A stretch of 64,000 nt of DNA, from NCBI RefSeq assembly GCF_024323335.1, contig NC_066581.1, forward strand, positions 182,810,330 through 182,874,329, given 5' to 3'. A program made the translations under genes and the position numbers. Below the pieces are notes generated by a model. That model was not told the origin of the DNA, searched no databases, and saw only the letters and a list, made by a program, of their open reading frames with translations. This document shows, piece by piece, positions 36,956 through 48,171 of the stretch. This DNA is from Lathyrus oleraceus (taxonomy: Eukaryota > Streptophyta > Magnoliopsida > Fabales > Fabaceae). Numbering within the stretch: the stretch's first letter is position 1; every line of letters begins with the position of its first letter.

Positions 36956-37047
36956 TGAGGTATAATCTCTTGACTTCATGTAGTCTGGAAGACCTGCTGT
37001 TATTGGTAGGCACCTGTCTGAAGCCCTCCTTAAGAGGCAATGTTTGT
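36956..37047 (+). ncRNA. Conserved leader block with hairpin, Ogre-2 3' LTR
   Basis: The hairpin at 36993-37010 has the stem CCTGC/GTAGG with one G-U pair and the loop TGTTATTG. One arm base differs from the 5' LTR (CCTGC against CTTGC) and both versions pair. Confidence 0.5.
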
Positions 37048-37729
37048 GAATGTTTAATTTTGTGCCAAGCAGGTAAAGACCTCTTAGGAGGCAATTGGCA
37101 GATAAAAGGGATGTGTAATCCATCCCCTGCTACTCAGTGTGTCATTCCTTTTGCTCACACCATGTGTTGATGCATTGTGAATAAAAATCCAAACTCTTGT
37201 AGTGTCAGTCATCTGTGGAGAAGAGTTCCTACATTCTAAACTCCCACACTTTCTATTTTGAGTCAAGCTCTCCCAGGCCAGGGATAAGAGCTATGAGGCA
37301 TAACCCTCATCTCCCATTTCATCTGCTTCACCCTAACTCTCAATGTTAGGGTTAAGAGCTAACCACACCCCATTCCAGTTGGCTTGTTTCTGCAGCCTAA
37401 CCTTGTATGGGCCCGATTGTTTGCATATAGTGTGTGTGCTTGCTTTATTGTGCTTATTTGCTTGATTATGCTGTTTAGGATAGCTTGCTTCCTGTGCAAG
37501 TTAGGATAGAAACCTCAACATAGGGATCATATGCATGACAACTTCTAGGCTTGAGTCGTAGTCTCCCTAGTAGCTTGTTATCCCCCTTTGTCTCTGGTTA
37601 GGTTAGAAGTTCTTTCCCTGTTAAGGGGAACTACGTCGCCCTGATCCTCATACCAGGTGAGGTACGTAGGCAGGAGATGAGCAGATCTCTTCGGGCGCCC
37701 TTTTTCTTTTTCAACCCTTTGTGTGTGTT

Positions 37730-37890
37730 GGAGTCTGACGTAAGTCCAGCGATTGGCAGTCGGTTTCCTGTGTGTGTGTTTGTTGGTTCGGAGTCTGATG
37801 TAAGTCCAGCGATTGGCATTCGGTTTTCACGTTTACTTGTTTGTGTGGAGTTTGACGTAAGTCCAGCGATTGGCAGTCGGTTTCCTGTTG
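37730..37890 (+). repeat. LTR minisatellite, three units
   Basis: Three units with the core GTAAGTCCAGCGATTGGCA, as in the 5' LTR. Confidence 0.85.
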
Positions 37891-38369
37891 TGTTTTGTTT
37901 GGCGTGCGTTAGCCGAGCTACGAGTGCTCTGATTCTTCTCCGGTCAGAGAAGATACGTATGCATAGGATGCGACATCCTAGCGAGCACATTTCCCATATC
38001 CCCGAACTACGTCGACTCTGATGTCTGTGCTTGACAGACTACATAGGCCCAGGGTGCGATATCCTGCCGAGTCCCGTTTCTTTTGTCTTTTTGTGTCTCA
38101 TTCCAGTGTGTATGCAGTTTTTGAGCAGTTTTTAGCAAACTTCTTTCTATTTCTTTTGAGCGTGGATCCCGTCGAGTACGACGGATGCGTAGGGGTGCTA
38201 ATACCTTCCCTTCGCATAACCGACTCCCGATCCCATCTTTCTCTGGTCGCGAGACCATGTCTTTTCCAGGTTTACTTCGAGCGTTTCCTTTCCCTCCTTT
38301 GGGATAAATAACGCATGGTGGCGGCTCTGTTGTTTCGTTTTCCCGCCGGTTTTTTTGCGTAATGCGACA

Positions 38370-38374
38370 ACAAA
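38370..38374 (+). repeat. Right target site duplication of Ogre-2 (ACAAA)
   Basis: Second copy of the 5-bp duplication. Confidence 0.95.
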
Positions 38375-38549
38375 GCACATTGACATTCGTCATCACTCTA
38401 TTAGAGAACTTGTAGAAGAAAAGATCATAACCTTGGAGCATGCCACTACTGAAAAGCAATTAGCAGACATTTTCACTAAAGCTTTGGATGCCAATCAATT
38501 TGAATGCTTAAGGGGGAAGTTTGGGGTCTGTGTTCATGAGAACCTATAG
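38370..38549 (+). pseudogene. Sirevirus RNase H, C-terminal end
   Basis: The frame from 16603 continues here with KHIDIRHHSI and ends with ADIFTKALDANQFECLRGK and a TAG at 38547-38549, a typical Ty1/copia RNase H end. The junction with 16603 is exact once the duplication is counted once. Confidence 0.93.
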
Positions 38550-39434
38550 CAAGCAAAGGAGTTTGGGTTTGTCCTAGAGGATATTTCTGACTGGGTGAAG
38601 TGTGTTGTGACAAAGACTAGTCTAGTGTGGCTGAAGATGTGTTGCTGATGTTGGTTACTGAAGTTTTTACTGGTAATTTATGGCAGTCCTCATTAATGCC
38701 TGTTTTGTAATATTTTGGGCTCTTAATGAGTTCCTTGGATTTGTTCATTATCTCAGCTATCACAGCTGTGTATAATGATGGTTTGTACTGCTTAACTGTA
38801 ATGTTTTAACATGTTTAATGTTATAACATATGTCCTAACATTCTCTAATAGACTAATTGACATTTATTTTGTCTAATTGGTCACCTTTGGTCAATTTTGA
38901 CTAAAAAGGGGGAAAAGTGTTATTGTGGAATGTGGAAGCAGTTGTGGAGTGGTGAGTTGTATGTAGCTGAACTGAAGGACAACTATTATTGAAGGAAGTG
39001 CACAGGTGTTAAAACAAGATGTTATTCTGTTTACAGATGTCAAAAAGGATGTCTGAGATGGTGCACAGGTGTTGATGTTGAAGCAGATGTCAGAATGACA
39101 TTCTGGCTGGTACAGGTGCTGGAGTTACAGTAGCTGTTATGTTCATGGAAGATGTTTGATGTATGCACAGTTTTAGGGGGAGAAGGAGTACCCTTGTGCA
39201 TTTGTATGTCTTACTAGTTGCATCCATAACTAGTAATTCTATTTTTGTTGCACAAATTTAGGGGGAGGATAAGTACCCTTGTGCATGTGTGTATTACTAG
39301 TAGCTATATCTAGTAATTGTATTTGCTTCTGCTGCTGTTTAAACAACTATTATGTTGTTTAACTGCTGATAGTTTACCTTGTGAACAAAAAGGACAGATA
39401 TATGTTTTAGCCAAAATTTGCCAAAGGGGGAGTT
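38550..39434 (+). other. Sirevirus 3' region with several polypurine tracts
   Basis: Non-coding stretch between RNase H and 3' LTR, with no env-like frame left. G-rich purine tracts lie at 38903-38916, 39175-39188, 39260-39270 and, next to the LTR, at 39421-39432. Multiple internal polypurine tracts are a described trait of Sireviruses. Two of the tracts sit in an imperfect direct repeat of about 75 bases (39170-39325) with GTACCCTTGTGCAT after each tract. Confidence 0.8.
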
Positions 39435-40631
39435 TGTTGATTCTAAGTGTTGGCAGCAATTTTGGTAAAACAAAGAGTGTTCACAAGATGTTATGTGTGA
39501 TGTCTTAACATGAGATATCCTATGTACCTGTTGGAGTTCAAGAATATGTTCAGGCAGGATTGTTTCAGAATGCCACATACAATGCCATGGCTTCTGATAT
39601 TGGTTGTACCTGCTGGAGCTTAAATGAAAGACATGTTCATGCAGGATTGTTTCAGATGACATACACTAGGTCATGGCATCTGATATGGTTGTACCGGCTG
39701 GAAGTTATAAAAAGAATTATTGGATTATGCAGGATTTTTCCAGAATGTCAGACCCGATGTCATGACATCCTGTACACAGAACATTCAGTGTGAATGTCTG
39801 GTGTTTTGTGATTGCACAATTAATGGCAATCTATGTATGATTGAAGATCTGATTAGCTGGCGCATTCAATCATGGATTACAACCTGATTTACTTATTTTC
39901 CAAGGAGATCTAACCAGCTGTTATAAAAAGATTTGATTGGAAAATAGATTTAGGATTTTCAAGATGTTTAAGCCCAACTGAATGCTTCTATAAAAAGGGA
40001 CTTAGAAAACATGTTTTACAACACAACTAGTACTAAGCGAAATATAGAGAGAGAGCTAGGGTTTGTGTCTGCTTAGTCGTGAGACTTGTAGGTCATTCAA
40101 GTCATCCATTGATGATTGAATTGGACTGATTTGTGGTTGTAATTTGTCACTCTAAAGCTCTTAAGCAAGAGTGTGTGTCTTCTTGATAAAAGTTGTAAAG
40201 CAAGATCAAGAGTGTATCTTCTTGATAAAAGCTATGAAGCAAGATCAAGAGTGTGTCTTCTTGATTGAAATTGTGAAGTAAAATCAAGAGTGTGTGTTAT
40301 TGAAAAGTGTTTTCTTTTCACAAGGGATTGTTGTTTAAAATCACTGGTGTGTGATTGTAAGGAAGTGAGTGGGTTCTCATATCTAAGAGTGCTTAGGTAG
40401 AAATTGCACGGGTAGAGATTAGGTGAGAAAGACTGTAACTTGTTGAAGTGTACGGAGAGTCTTTGAACTGATTCTATTTTAGTGAATTTCCTTCCTGGCT
40501 TGGTAGCCCCCAGATGTAGGTGAGTTAGACCGAACTGGGTTAACAATTGCTTGTGTATCGTGCATTACTATTCTCTATCTTTATTTTATTTGCATTACTC
40601 AGATATTAGTGTCGTGACATTACCTTCGACA
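39435..40631 (+). repeat. Sirevirus 3' LTR (about 1.2 kb)
   Basis: Starts TGTTGATTC after the polypurine tract and most likely ends TTCGACA (inverted terminus TGTCGA against TGTTGA). An end at 40648 (TGATACCA) is an alternative. The size suits SIRE-type LTRs. Three imperfect repeats of AAGATCAAGAGTGTGTCTTC lie at about 40160-40290. The 5' LTR is outside the window. Confidence 0.75.
39989..39997 (+). promoter_or_regulatory. TATA box of Sirevirus LTR
   Basis: TATAAAAAG in the middle of the LTR, the expected place for a U3 promoter. Confidence 0.6.
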
Positions 40632-41129
40632 TCTCATATCTGATACCAGAATTTCAAAACTCCTCTAAGCATGTATCCCTATAGACTTGTCTATGGAAAG
40701 GCATGCCACTTGCCAATTGAATTGGAATATAAAGCATTTTGGGCCATGAAAAACTTGAATTTCAATTTGATTGTTGTTGGTCAATCTAGAATGCTCCAAC
40801 TCAATAAGCTTGAGGAACATAGGTTGTTCTCTTATAAAAATGTTGAATTGTACAAGGAAAAGACAAAAAGGTGGCACAACAGGAAGTGCTAGAAAAGAGA
40901 GTTAGTTGAAGTTCAAAAGGTTTTTTTGTTCAATTCTACACTTAAGCTTTTTCCAAGAAAACTCAAGTTTATATGGAAGTTAGTAAAGATTTATCCTCAT
41001 GGGGCAGTATACTTATTGAATAAAAGAACAGGAGAAGAATTTAAAGTAAATGGCCAAAAAGTGAAGTCTTATTTGCGTGAACCCTTTCATAACACAAGGG
41101 TCACTTTTGATTTAAATGATACATCTTGA
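40632..41129 (+). pseudogene. Athila/Calypso-like integrase, C-terminal part
   Basis: Encodes [20 protein letters not shown], a conserved Athila-lineage Ty3/gypsy integrase segment, then EEHRLF, TKRWH and a C-terminal VNGQKVKSYLREPF. A TAG at 40890-40892 interrupts the frame, which then continues to TGA at 41127-41129. The 5' part was separated by the Sirevirus insertion and is outside the window. This is the host element of the Sirevirus. Confidence 0.88.
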
Positions 41130-41400
41130 TGGTATTGAAGTCAGGCTATAAGACTATAAAACAACGCTACTGGGAAGCAACCTATATTAACTTTTTATTT
41201 CTTTTTAGATTATTGTGTTTTCAGATGATGATTGATGAATTGAGAAAGTTTGGTAATGTTAGGGTTAAGAGAATGTATGTATGTATGTGAGAGGCCATAA
41301 CTATTTCATTATGTATGTATGTATGTTGATGCATGTGAATGTATGTTGATGCATGTGAGAGGCGATTTATATAATAAATAAGCCGGTGAGATCAGAAAAA
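41130..41400 (+). other. Athila-like non-coding sequence after integrase, with ATGT repeats
   Basis: Holds TACTGGGAAGCAACC-type sequence usual after Athila integrase. Runs of (ATGT)n lie at 41274-41290 and 41312-41328, followed by two copies of TTGATGCATGTGA (41328-41360). The border to the next element could not be fixed and lies somewhere near 41360-41400. Confidence 0.5.
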
Positions 41401-41926
41401 TTCCAATTCCCTCAAATTAAATATTAAGTTTATGCTTTCCAAGTTTTAACACTCATCAAGACTATTATCGAATAATGTAGGTTTCGCCTACGCGAGGTGC
41501 ATGCTCTATATTAGTAAGGTGCGATGGGATAATTGTAATATCCAACTGTTAAAGCAATGGGTCAAACTTAACTAAACAAATTATAATAAGATTATATATA
41601 TGTTTAGAAGCAAGAGTTGGGAATGATCCATATGATGGATTGGAATAAGGAGTTATTCACCCAACTGAAATTTTCGAGAGTTGTATGAGATACAATTGGA
41701 AGGAGTTCCTACCTAAATAACCTAGTTTTGTGTAATCCGCCTACGCGGACTTAGAACGAAGTGAAATATGGATCTCGACCCACTAGAAAATCTTCCAACG
41801 GGATTTTCCGAATCAAATGATGAGGGTCATTTGTTTTGAGTAAAATAGTGGGAGCATATTTAATTAAAGGCCTAATTAAATATGTCAATGATACTTATAT
41901 TTTCATTAATCCTTATGTAGATTACC
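41400..41926 (+). other. Leader of second Ty1/copia element
   Basis: AT-rich non-coding sequence. It holds two related GC-rich patches, CGCCTACGCG at 41488-41497 and CCGCCTACGCGG at 41739-41750, the latter able to form a short CCGC/GCGG stem. Confidence 0.6.
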
Positions 41927-42817
41927 ATGACAGCAAACACCTCTAACAACATCCTGCGATCAATCCTTGATAAGGAAAAATTGTCTGGGACAAATTTTCT
42001 GGATTGGCACCGAAACCTGAGGATTGTCCTCAAACATGATAAAAAGTTGTATGTCTTGGAGACACCTGTTCCTGAAGAGGAACCTCCTAGTTCTGCACAT
42101 AAGGCAGAAAGAGATGCTTATAAGAAGCATGTCGATGATGCCAATGAAACTGCTTGTCTCATGCTAGCTACCATGAACTCAGAATTGCAAAAGCAACATG
42201 AGAACATGTCAGCGTTCGATATGATCGAACACCTGAAGTTGCTCTATCAAGAGCAAGCAAGGAATGAGAGGTTTGAAGTTTCAAAAGCCCTTTTTCAAGG
42301 CAAGTTAGCTGAGGGAGCCCCTGTAGGTCCCCATGTACTCAAGATGATTAGGTATGTGGAAAACCTTGAGAGATTGGGATTTCCCCTCGAAAAGGAACTT
42401 GCGACTGACTTGATCTTGCAATCGTTGCCAGATAGTTTCAGTCAATTTGTCCTAAATTTCAATATGATTGATATGGACAAATCTCTACTTGAACTGCTCG
42501 CCATGTTAAGAACTGCCGAGCAGAATCTGAAGTCAAAAAAGAAGTCCATTCTGATGATCGGAAATGGAAAGAGACAGAACAAAAGGCCCACTAAGCAGGG
42601 TGATAAAGGGAAAGGCAAGGAAGTTGCCAAACCCAAACCCACCGTTGCTGCTTTAAAGCCTAGTGGAGGCATAGCAAAAGCAGGCACCTGCTTCCATTGC
42701 GGTAAGATCGGACACTGGAAGAGGAACTGCCCAAAGTACCTGGAAGATAAGAAGAATGGAGTAGAGACTTCAACTTCAGGTATTGTTGTTATTAATTTAT
42801 CTACTCATGCATCATGA
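41927..42817 (+). CDS. Ty1/copia gag of the second copia element
   Basis: A 296-residue frame with the gag start SILDKEKLSGTNFLDWHRNL, a helical capsid-like region, a lysine-rich linker and the zinc knuckle CFHCGKIGHWKRNC (C-x2-C-x4-H-x4-C). It binds element RNA and builds the particle. The frame ends at a TGA at 42815-42817, most likely a changed TGG, because protease follows in the same frame. Confidence 0.9.
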   Translation: MTANTSNNILRSILDKEKLSGTNFLDWHRNLRIVLKHDKKLYVLETPVPEEEPPSSAHKAERDAYKKHVDDANETACLMLATMNSELQKQHENMSAFDMIEHLKLLYQEQARNERFEVSKALFQGKLAEGAPVGPHVLKMIRYVENLERLGFPLEKELATDLILQSLPDSFSQFVLNFNMIDMDKSLLELLAMLRTAEQNLKSKKKSILMIGNGKRQNKRPTKQGDKGKGKEVAKPKPTVAALKPSGGIAKAGTCFHCGKIGHWKRNCPKYLEDKKNGVETSTSGIVVINLSTHAS

Positions 42818-44160
42818 GTATTAGATACTGCATGCGGTTCTCACATTTGTACAAATTTGCAGGGACTAAAGAGGAGTAGAGATTTGGCAAAAGGTGAAGT
42901 CGACCTACGAGTTGGCTATGGAGCAAAGGTTGCTGCTTTAGCCATAGGAACTTATGTATTGACTTTACCTAGTGGTTTAATAATTCAGTTAGAGAACTGT
43001 TATTATGTACCTGCAATTAGCAGGAATATTATTTTCGTTTCTTGTTTGGACAAGTTTGGTTTTTCGTTTATAATAAAGAACAATTGTTGCTCAATTTATT
43101 TGAATGATATATTCTATGCTACTGCACAAATGAACAATGGACTATATGTCCTTGATCTTGAAATGCCTATTTATAACATTAATACTAAAAGGATGAAATC
43201 TAATGAGTTAAATCCAACTTACCTTTGGCATTGTCGATTACGCCACATAAATGAGAAACGCATTTCCAAACTCCATAAAGTTAGACTCTTGGACTCTTTT
43301 GATTATGAATCATATGAGACATGCAGATCTTGTTTAATTAGAAAGATGACAAAGTCTCCATTCACAGGAAAAGGTGAAAGAGATAATGATCTTTTGGCCC
43401 TCATACATACTGATGTATGTGGACCACTGAACATACCAGCCAGAGGAGGTTTTCAGTACTTCATCACATTTACTAATGATTTCAGTAGATATGGTTATGT
43501 GTATTTAATGAAACAAAAATCAGAGTCCTTTGAAAAGTTCAAGGAATTCAAGAATGAAGTACAAAACCAACTAGGTAAGAATATTAAAACTCTTCGATCG
43601 GATCGAGGTGGTGAGTATTTAAGCCTGGAGTTTGATGACCATCTGAAAGAGTGTGGGATCCTATCCTAACTTACTCCTCTTGGAACACCCCAATGGAATG
43701 GTGTATCTGAGAGAAGAAATCGAACCCTGTTAGACATGGTCCGATCCATGATGAGTCACGCCGATCTTCCAAACTCCTTTTGGGGACATGCACTATTGAC
43801 ATCAGCTTACACACTTAACCGTGTTCCATCCAAAAGGTTGAAAAGACATCATATGAGATATGGAGTGGTAAGAAACCACATATGTCTTATATGAAGAATT
43901 GGGGTTGCAAAGTTTATGTGAAACGACAAATTTCAACTAAGCTTGAGCCCAAATCTGACAAATGCTTATTTGTGGGGTATCCTAAAGAAATAAGAGGGTA
44001 TTACCTCTACAATCCTTCAGAGGGAAAAGTGTTTGTCGCTCGAACTGGAGTTTTCCTCGAAAGGGATTTTATTTCCAAAGGAATCAGTGGGAGGAAAGTA
44101 GAGCTTGAAGAAATTCAAGAATCACAAAGAATCGATACACCTATGGAGGAATTAGAGTAG
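42818..44160 (+). pseudogene. Ty1/copia protease and integrase of the second copia element
   Basis: In frame with gag: protease begins with LDTACGSHICTN (D-T-A). Integrase follows with its zinc region (HCRLRHINEKR, CRSC; the usual LGH glycine is arginine) and catalytic motifs HTDVCGPL, LRSDRGGEY and NGVSERRNRTL. Breaks are TAA 43667-43669, a one-base frameshift near 43835, and TAG 44158-44160. The segment after the frameshift encodes the integrase C-terminus (WGCKVYVKRQ, KCLFVGYPKE). Confidence 0.9.
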
Positions 44161-44380
44161 GAAACACAAGTAGTTACGTAAGAGCAACCTGCTCAAGTAG
44201 AACAAGACCAGCGTAGGTCAGGCAGGATACGTCACCTACCTGAGATATATGGATATCTGATCAAGGTGATGTATTACTCATGGATGAGCCTTGTGTTTAC
44301 AAGAAGGTTAGTGAGAGCATGATCGTTTTCCTGATGTTATATGTAGATGACATATTACTCATTGGAAACGATGTCCCTAC
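44161..44380 (+). pseudogene. RT remnant of the second copia element, left part
   Basis: The linker after integrase (SGRIRHLPEIYG) joins abruptly to the RT segment DEPCVYKKVS, so the RT fingers are missing. YVDD is at 44340-44351. The Ogre LTR is inserted 29 bases after the motif. Confidence 0.85.
44376..44380 (+). repeat. Target site duplication of antisense solo LTR (CCTAC), left
   Basis: CCTAC is repeated at 49165-49169. Confidence 0.93.
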
Positions 44381-44861
44381 TGTCGCATTACGCGAAAAAC
44401 CGGCGGGAAAACAAAACAACAGAGCCGCCACCGTGCGTTATTTATCCCAAAGAGGGAAAGGAAACGCTCGAAGTAAACCTGGAAAAGACATGGTCTCGCG
44501 ACCAGAGAGAGATGGGATCGGGAGTCGGTTATGCGAAGGGAAGGTATTAGCACCCCTACGCATCCGTCGTACTCGACGGGATCCACACACAAAAGGAAGG
44601 ATAAGGTTGCTAAAATACTGCTCACAAACTGCACACAAAGCTGGAAAGAAACACAGAAAGACAAGAGAAACTAACTCGGCAGGATATCGCATCCTGGGCC
44701 TACGTAGTCTGTCAGGCACAGACATCAGAGTCGACGTAGTTCGGGACAGGGGGAAACGTGCTCACTAGGATCTCGCATCCTATGCATACGTATCTTCTCT
44801 AACCGGAGAAGAATCAGAGCACTCGTAGCTCGGCTAACGCACGCCAAACAAAACCGCATAG

Positions 44862-45080
44862 GAAACCGACTGCCAATCGCTGGACTTACGTCAGACTCCA
44901 CACAAAACAGGCAAACCTGGAAACCGAATGCCAATCGCTGGACTTACATCAGACTCCGAACCAACAAACACACACAGGAAACCAACTGCCAATCGCTGGA
45001 CTTACGTCAGACTCCAACAAGCAAACAAGACACAGGAAACCGACTGCCAATCGCTGGACTTACGTCAGACTCCAAACACA
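44862..45080 (-). repeat. LTR minisatellite, four units, antisense
   Basis: Four copies of the minus-strand core GTAAGTCCAGCGATTGGCA at about 44875, 44932, 44990 and 45050. Confidence 0.85.
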
Positions 45081-45756
45081 CACAAAGGGTTGAAAATAAA
45101 AGGGCGCCTGGAGAGATCAGCTCATCTCCTGCCTACGTACCTCATCTGGTATGAGGATCAGGGCGACGTAGTTCCCCTACGCAGGGAAAGAACTTCTAAC
45201 CTAACCAGAGACTGGGAAATGACAAACTAGAAGGGAGACTGACTCGAGCCTAATAGTTATCATGTAAATTCATCATGGTCCTAGGTTGAAGTTTCTATCT
45301 AACTTGCACAGGGAGCAAGCTATCCTAAACAGCACAAGCAAATAAACAAGCACAATAAAGTAAGCACACACACTATATGCAAACAATTGGACTCATACAA
45401 GGTTAGGCTGTGAAACACAAGCCAACTGGAATCGGGTGTAGTTAGCTCTTAACCCTAACATTGAGAGTTAGGGTGAAGCAGATGAAATGGGAAGTGAGGG
45501 TAAGACCTCACAGCTCTTATCCCTGGCATGGGAGAGCTTCAGACAAATGAAAGTGTGGGAGTTCAGAAAGTAGGAACTTTTCTCCACATATGACCGACAC
45601 AACAAAGATCCTGGGTTAATATCCACAATGCATCAACACAAGGTGTGAGCAAAGTGGATGACACACTGAATAGCAGGAGATGGATTGCACATCTCTTTTA
45701 TCTGCCAATTGCCTCATAGAGGTCTTTTCCTGCTTGGCACAAAGATAAACAAACAC

Positions 45757-45850
45757 AAGCATTGCCTCTTAAGGAGGACTTCAGACAGGTGCCTGCCCAC
45801 ATAACAGGACAAGTCTTCAAGACTACATGAAGTCAGAGAGTCATACCTCA
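45757..45850 (-). ncRNA. Conserved leader block with hairpin, antisense solo LTR
   Basis: Minus-strand hairpin at 45792-45813: stem CTTGTCC/GGGCAGG with two G-U pairs and the 8-nt loop TGTTATGT. Four stem positions differ from Ogre-1, yet all seven pairs form. Confidence 0.5.
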
Positions 45851-46521
45851 AATGGTTAAGCAACCAAGCAAAGCAAAAGCAAGTTCAAAAGAACTCAAAG
45901 CAACTTAGGTACCTGAAAAAAAATCTAACCCAATCAGTACACAAGTCAAATAAACAGACAGACAGTCAATCACACAATCAAACAGATAAGCAAGCAATGT
46001 GCAAGGCACAAGCCAATGGGCACAACACAAACAACTTGGCATCAACCTACAAAACAACTCAATGTTAGTCAATATTAACCACTTAATCAACTCAAGAGAG
46101 TGAGCAACTCCAATCATGGCAATGCGCTTCTTAACCTGAAATCCACAACCCAAATGATAAGTCCAAACCACTAGGTCCAAGCCTAGGGTCAAAAGAGGGT
46201 CAAACATTCAAAACAGAACATGAAATTTAACATGAAGCAACTTCAATCAATCAACAACACAATCCAAAAAGTCCCACATCAATATCATCAACCAAATTCA
46301 TTTCATGAACCAAACATGACAAGGTATACAAGTTGTAACCACATTGTGACATCAGAATGAACAAATGCACATTAATTCAAAAATGATTCAAATAATCTCA
46401 ACAAAATTCATGAGTAAACAGGACATAACACATGATCATCACACAAAAATTTAGGAGCATTGGACAACATTAGGCATGGTAATCATATTGTATAAGTCAA
46501 GGCAAGCATAACAAGAACATA

Positions 46522-46540
46522 TGTGACACAAAATGTCACA
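46522..46540. other. Additional palindrome in antisense solo LTR
   Basis: TGTGACA and TGTCACA flank a 5-base spacer. It is a second copy, about 335 bases from the main one, seen only in this LTR. Confidence 0.65.
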
Positions 46541-46873
46541 CCAACTTAGCATAGGCCTAAAACAGAAATGGAACATGGTAAAAACCTCAAACCAAATCCA
46601 AAACACCATTCAACATGTCTATAAATAGTGTGCAAAGTTTCATATTCATTAGATAAACCACAAGCATTTCATGATCAAATGAAAATCAAGGCAATTCAAA
46701 AGCTCAAATAGGACCATCCAGAATGAAAAATCTCAATTAAATCATAAATCAATCCAAAAATTCCAACAAAAATCATGAGCAACCACAACATCCATATTAA
46801 GCATCATACAAAAAACCAAGGCATTTGGAATTCATTTGGCATGGAAAACAAATTAATCAAGTTGGACATCACA

Positions 46874-46898
46874 AGGTGTGACACACATTGTCACACCT
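46874..46898. other. Conserved palindrome in antisense solo LTR
   Basis: Arms AGGTGTGACA and TGTCACACCT with spacer CACAT. Arms are identical to Ogre-1, while the spacer differs. Confidence 0.8.
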
Positions 46899-48164
46899 AC
46901 CTTAACATGATCATAAATCAGAAACCACAAATGGTAAAAATACCAAATCAACACCAAAATGTCAAGCAAGGAGTCTAGTTTTAACATGTAAAATTTCAGA
47001 TCCATTGGATAAGCAACCAGCATTTCACAAAGGATATGGCAAGGCAAGGTCAAGATATGATACATGTTCACATTCCCTAGCACAAAAACAATTCCAGCCG
47101 TGCACAATTTATGGAAAAATGTTCATAAAATACTAGACACAAAATGGAATGCAATGCAAAAATCCTCATATTTTTTGGATCATTATTTAATTATTTATGA
47201 ATTTTAGAAGATGAGAAGAAAATAAAAAAATGCATGAGACATAGCATAGGAATGAATGGAGGGAAATGAAATAAAATGAAATGCATTTGAATAATTGTCA
47301 CCAGCCGGAATCGAATTGAAGCAACATTTGAAATGTGGGAAGCGCGCTCAGCTGCAAAACGCAGCGTTTCATTAAACGTTGGTGATAGCCAATGGGAACG
47401 CGCGCATGGCAAAGGCATGCACCAATCAGAAGCGAGTTTCACAAACACATGCAAAAACTCAGAAAACACAATCTAATGGATCAAACGCGTGCCTGGGAAT
47501 TATTTTCATCATCTTCATCAAGTTCATCATGAACAGTGCATGGTCAAGAACAAATTTCTCAGATTTCAAAGATAAGCACATCAATAGATAGATCTTTCAA
47601 CATACAACACGAATCCAAGCATAGCTAAGGTTAAATCCACACATACAAGAAGAATCGAGCAAATACATTTTCATGCATGAACCTTTAACTTGACCTAACT
47701 CACTCAATTTTGCACGAAATTTAATGATCTAAAGCTCAGGTTAATCAGCATTGAAAGATGAACAACAATAGCACAATCATTTTAAGAAAGGAGAGATTCG
47801 ATTTAGAACCTCTTGAAGAAGCAACTTTGGATTTCGTGTTGTTCAGGCTGTGTAATGCTTCCAATCTCTTCTAGAACACTTGTATGGATGATTAGATGAA
47901 GAATTAAGGCTCAATTGCACATGAATCCTCCAGAATTTAGATCTGCCATGGATGCTTCAAAGCTTCAAGAATACTTCAACCTTGCACGAATTCCTTTGGA
48001 TCTTTCTTCACACTTGCTCACAAATGCTACCAAATGATGAATGGATCAAGAAAAGTGGCTTGTGTTTGAAGAATTTGCAAGAAAAAAGTGAGAGAAAATT
48101 TTCAAGCATTTGGATCTAGATCTGAAAATGAATTGTGGTTAGTGAAAAACAGTTATGATTTGTG

Positions 48165-48171
48165 TTATATA
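48165..48171 (-). promoter_or_regulatory. TATA box of antisense solo LTR
   Basis: Minus-strand TATATAA about 1.0 kb into the LTR, in line with the other Ogre LTRs. Confidence 0.6.

Larger units (their letters stand above)
16604..38369 (+). mobile_element. Ogre-2, complete Ogre retrotransposon (21,766 bp)
   Basis: A complete element: 5' LTR 4320 bp, primer binding site, leader, ORF1, gag, protease, intron, RT-RNase H-archaeal RNase H-integrase, 3' UTR with minisatellites, polypurine tract, 3' LTR 4328 bp and a perfect 5-bp target duplication. The first 330 or so bases of the two LTRs differ at six positions by eye (about 2 percent), so the insertion is fairly recent. Coding defects (a frameshift and an in-frame stop in gag-pro, one stop in pol) suggest it depends on other copies or is dead. 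Confidence 0.96.
34042..38369 (+). repeat. Ogre-2 3' LTR
   Basis: Starts TGTAGCATCTC (one base different from the 5' LTR) and ends GCGACA. It carries the same features: TATA box 35047-35055, palindrome 36284-36304, leader block 36956-37047 with hairpin 36993-37010, and the three-unit minisatellite at about 37730-37890. Confidence 0.96.

Noticed and set aside
40639..40648. TCTGATACCA as an antisense tRNA-Met primer binding site
   Set aside because: It is next to a 3' LTR in the wrong orientation; chance match or part of the LTR end or Athila frame.
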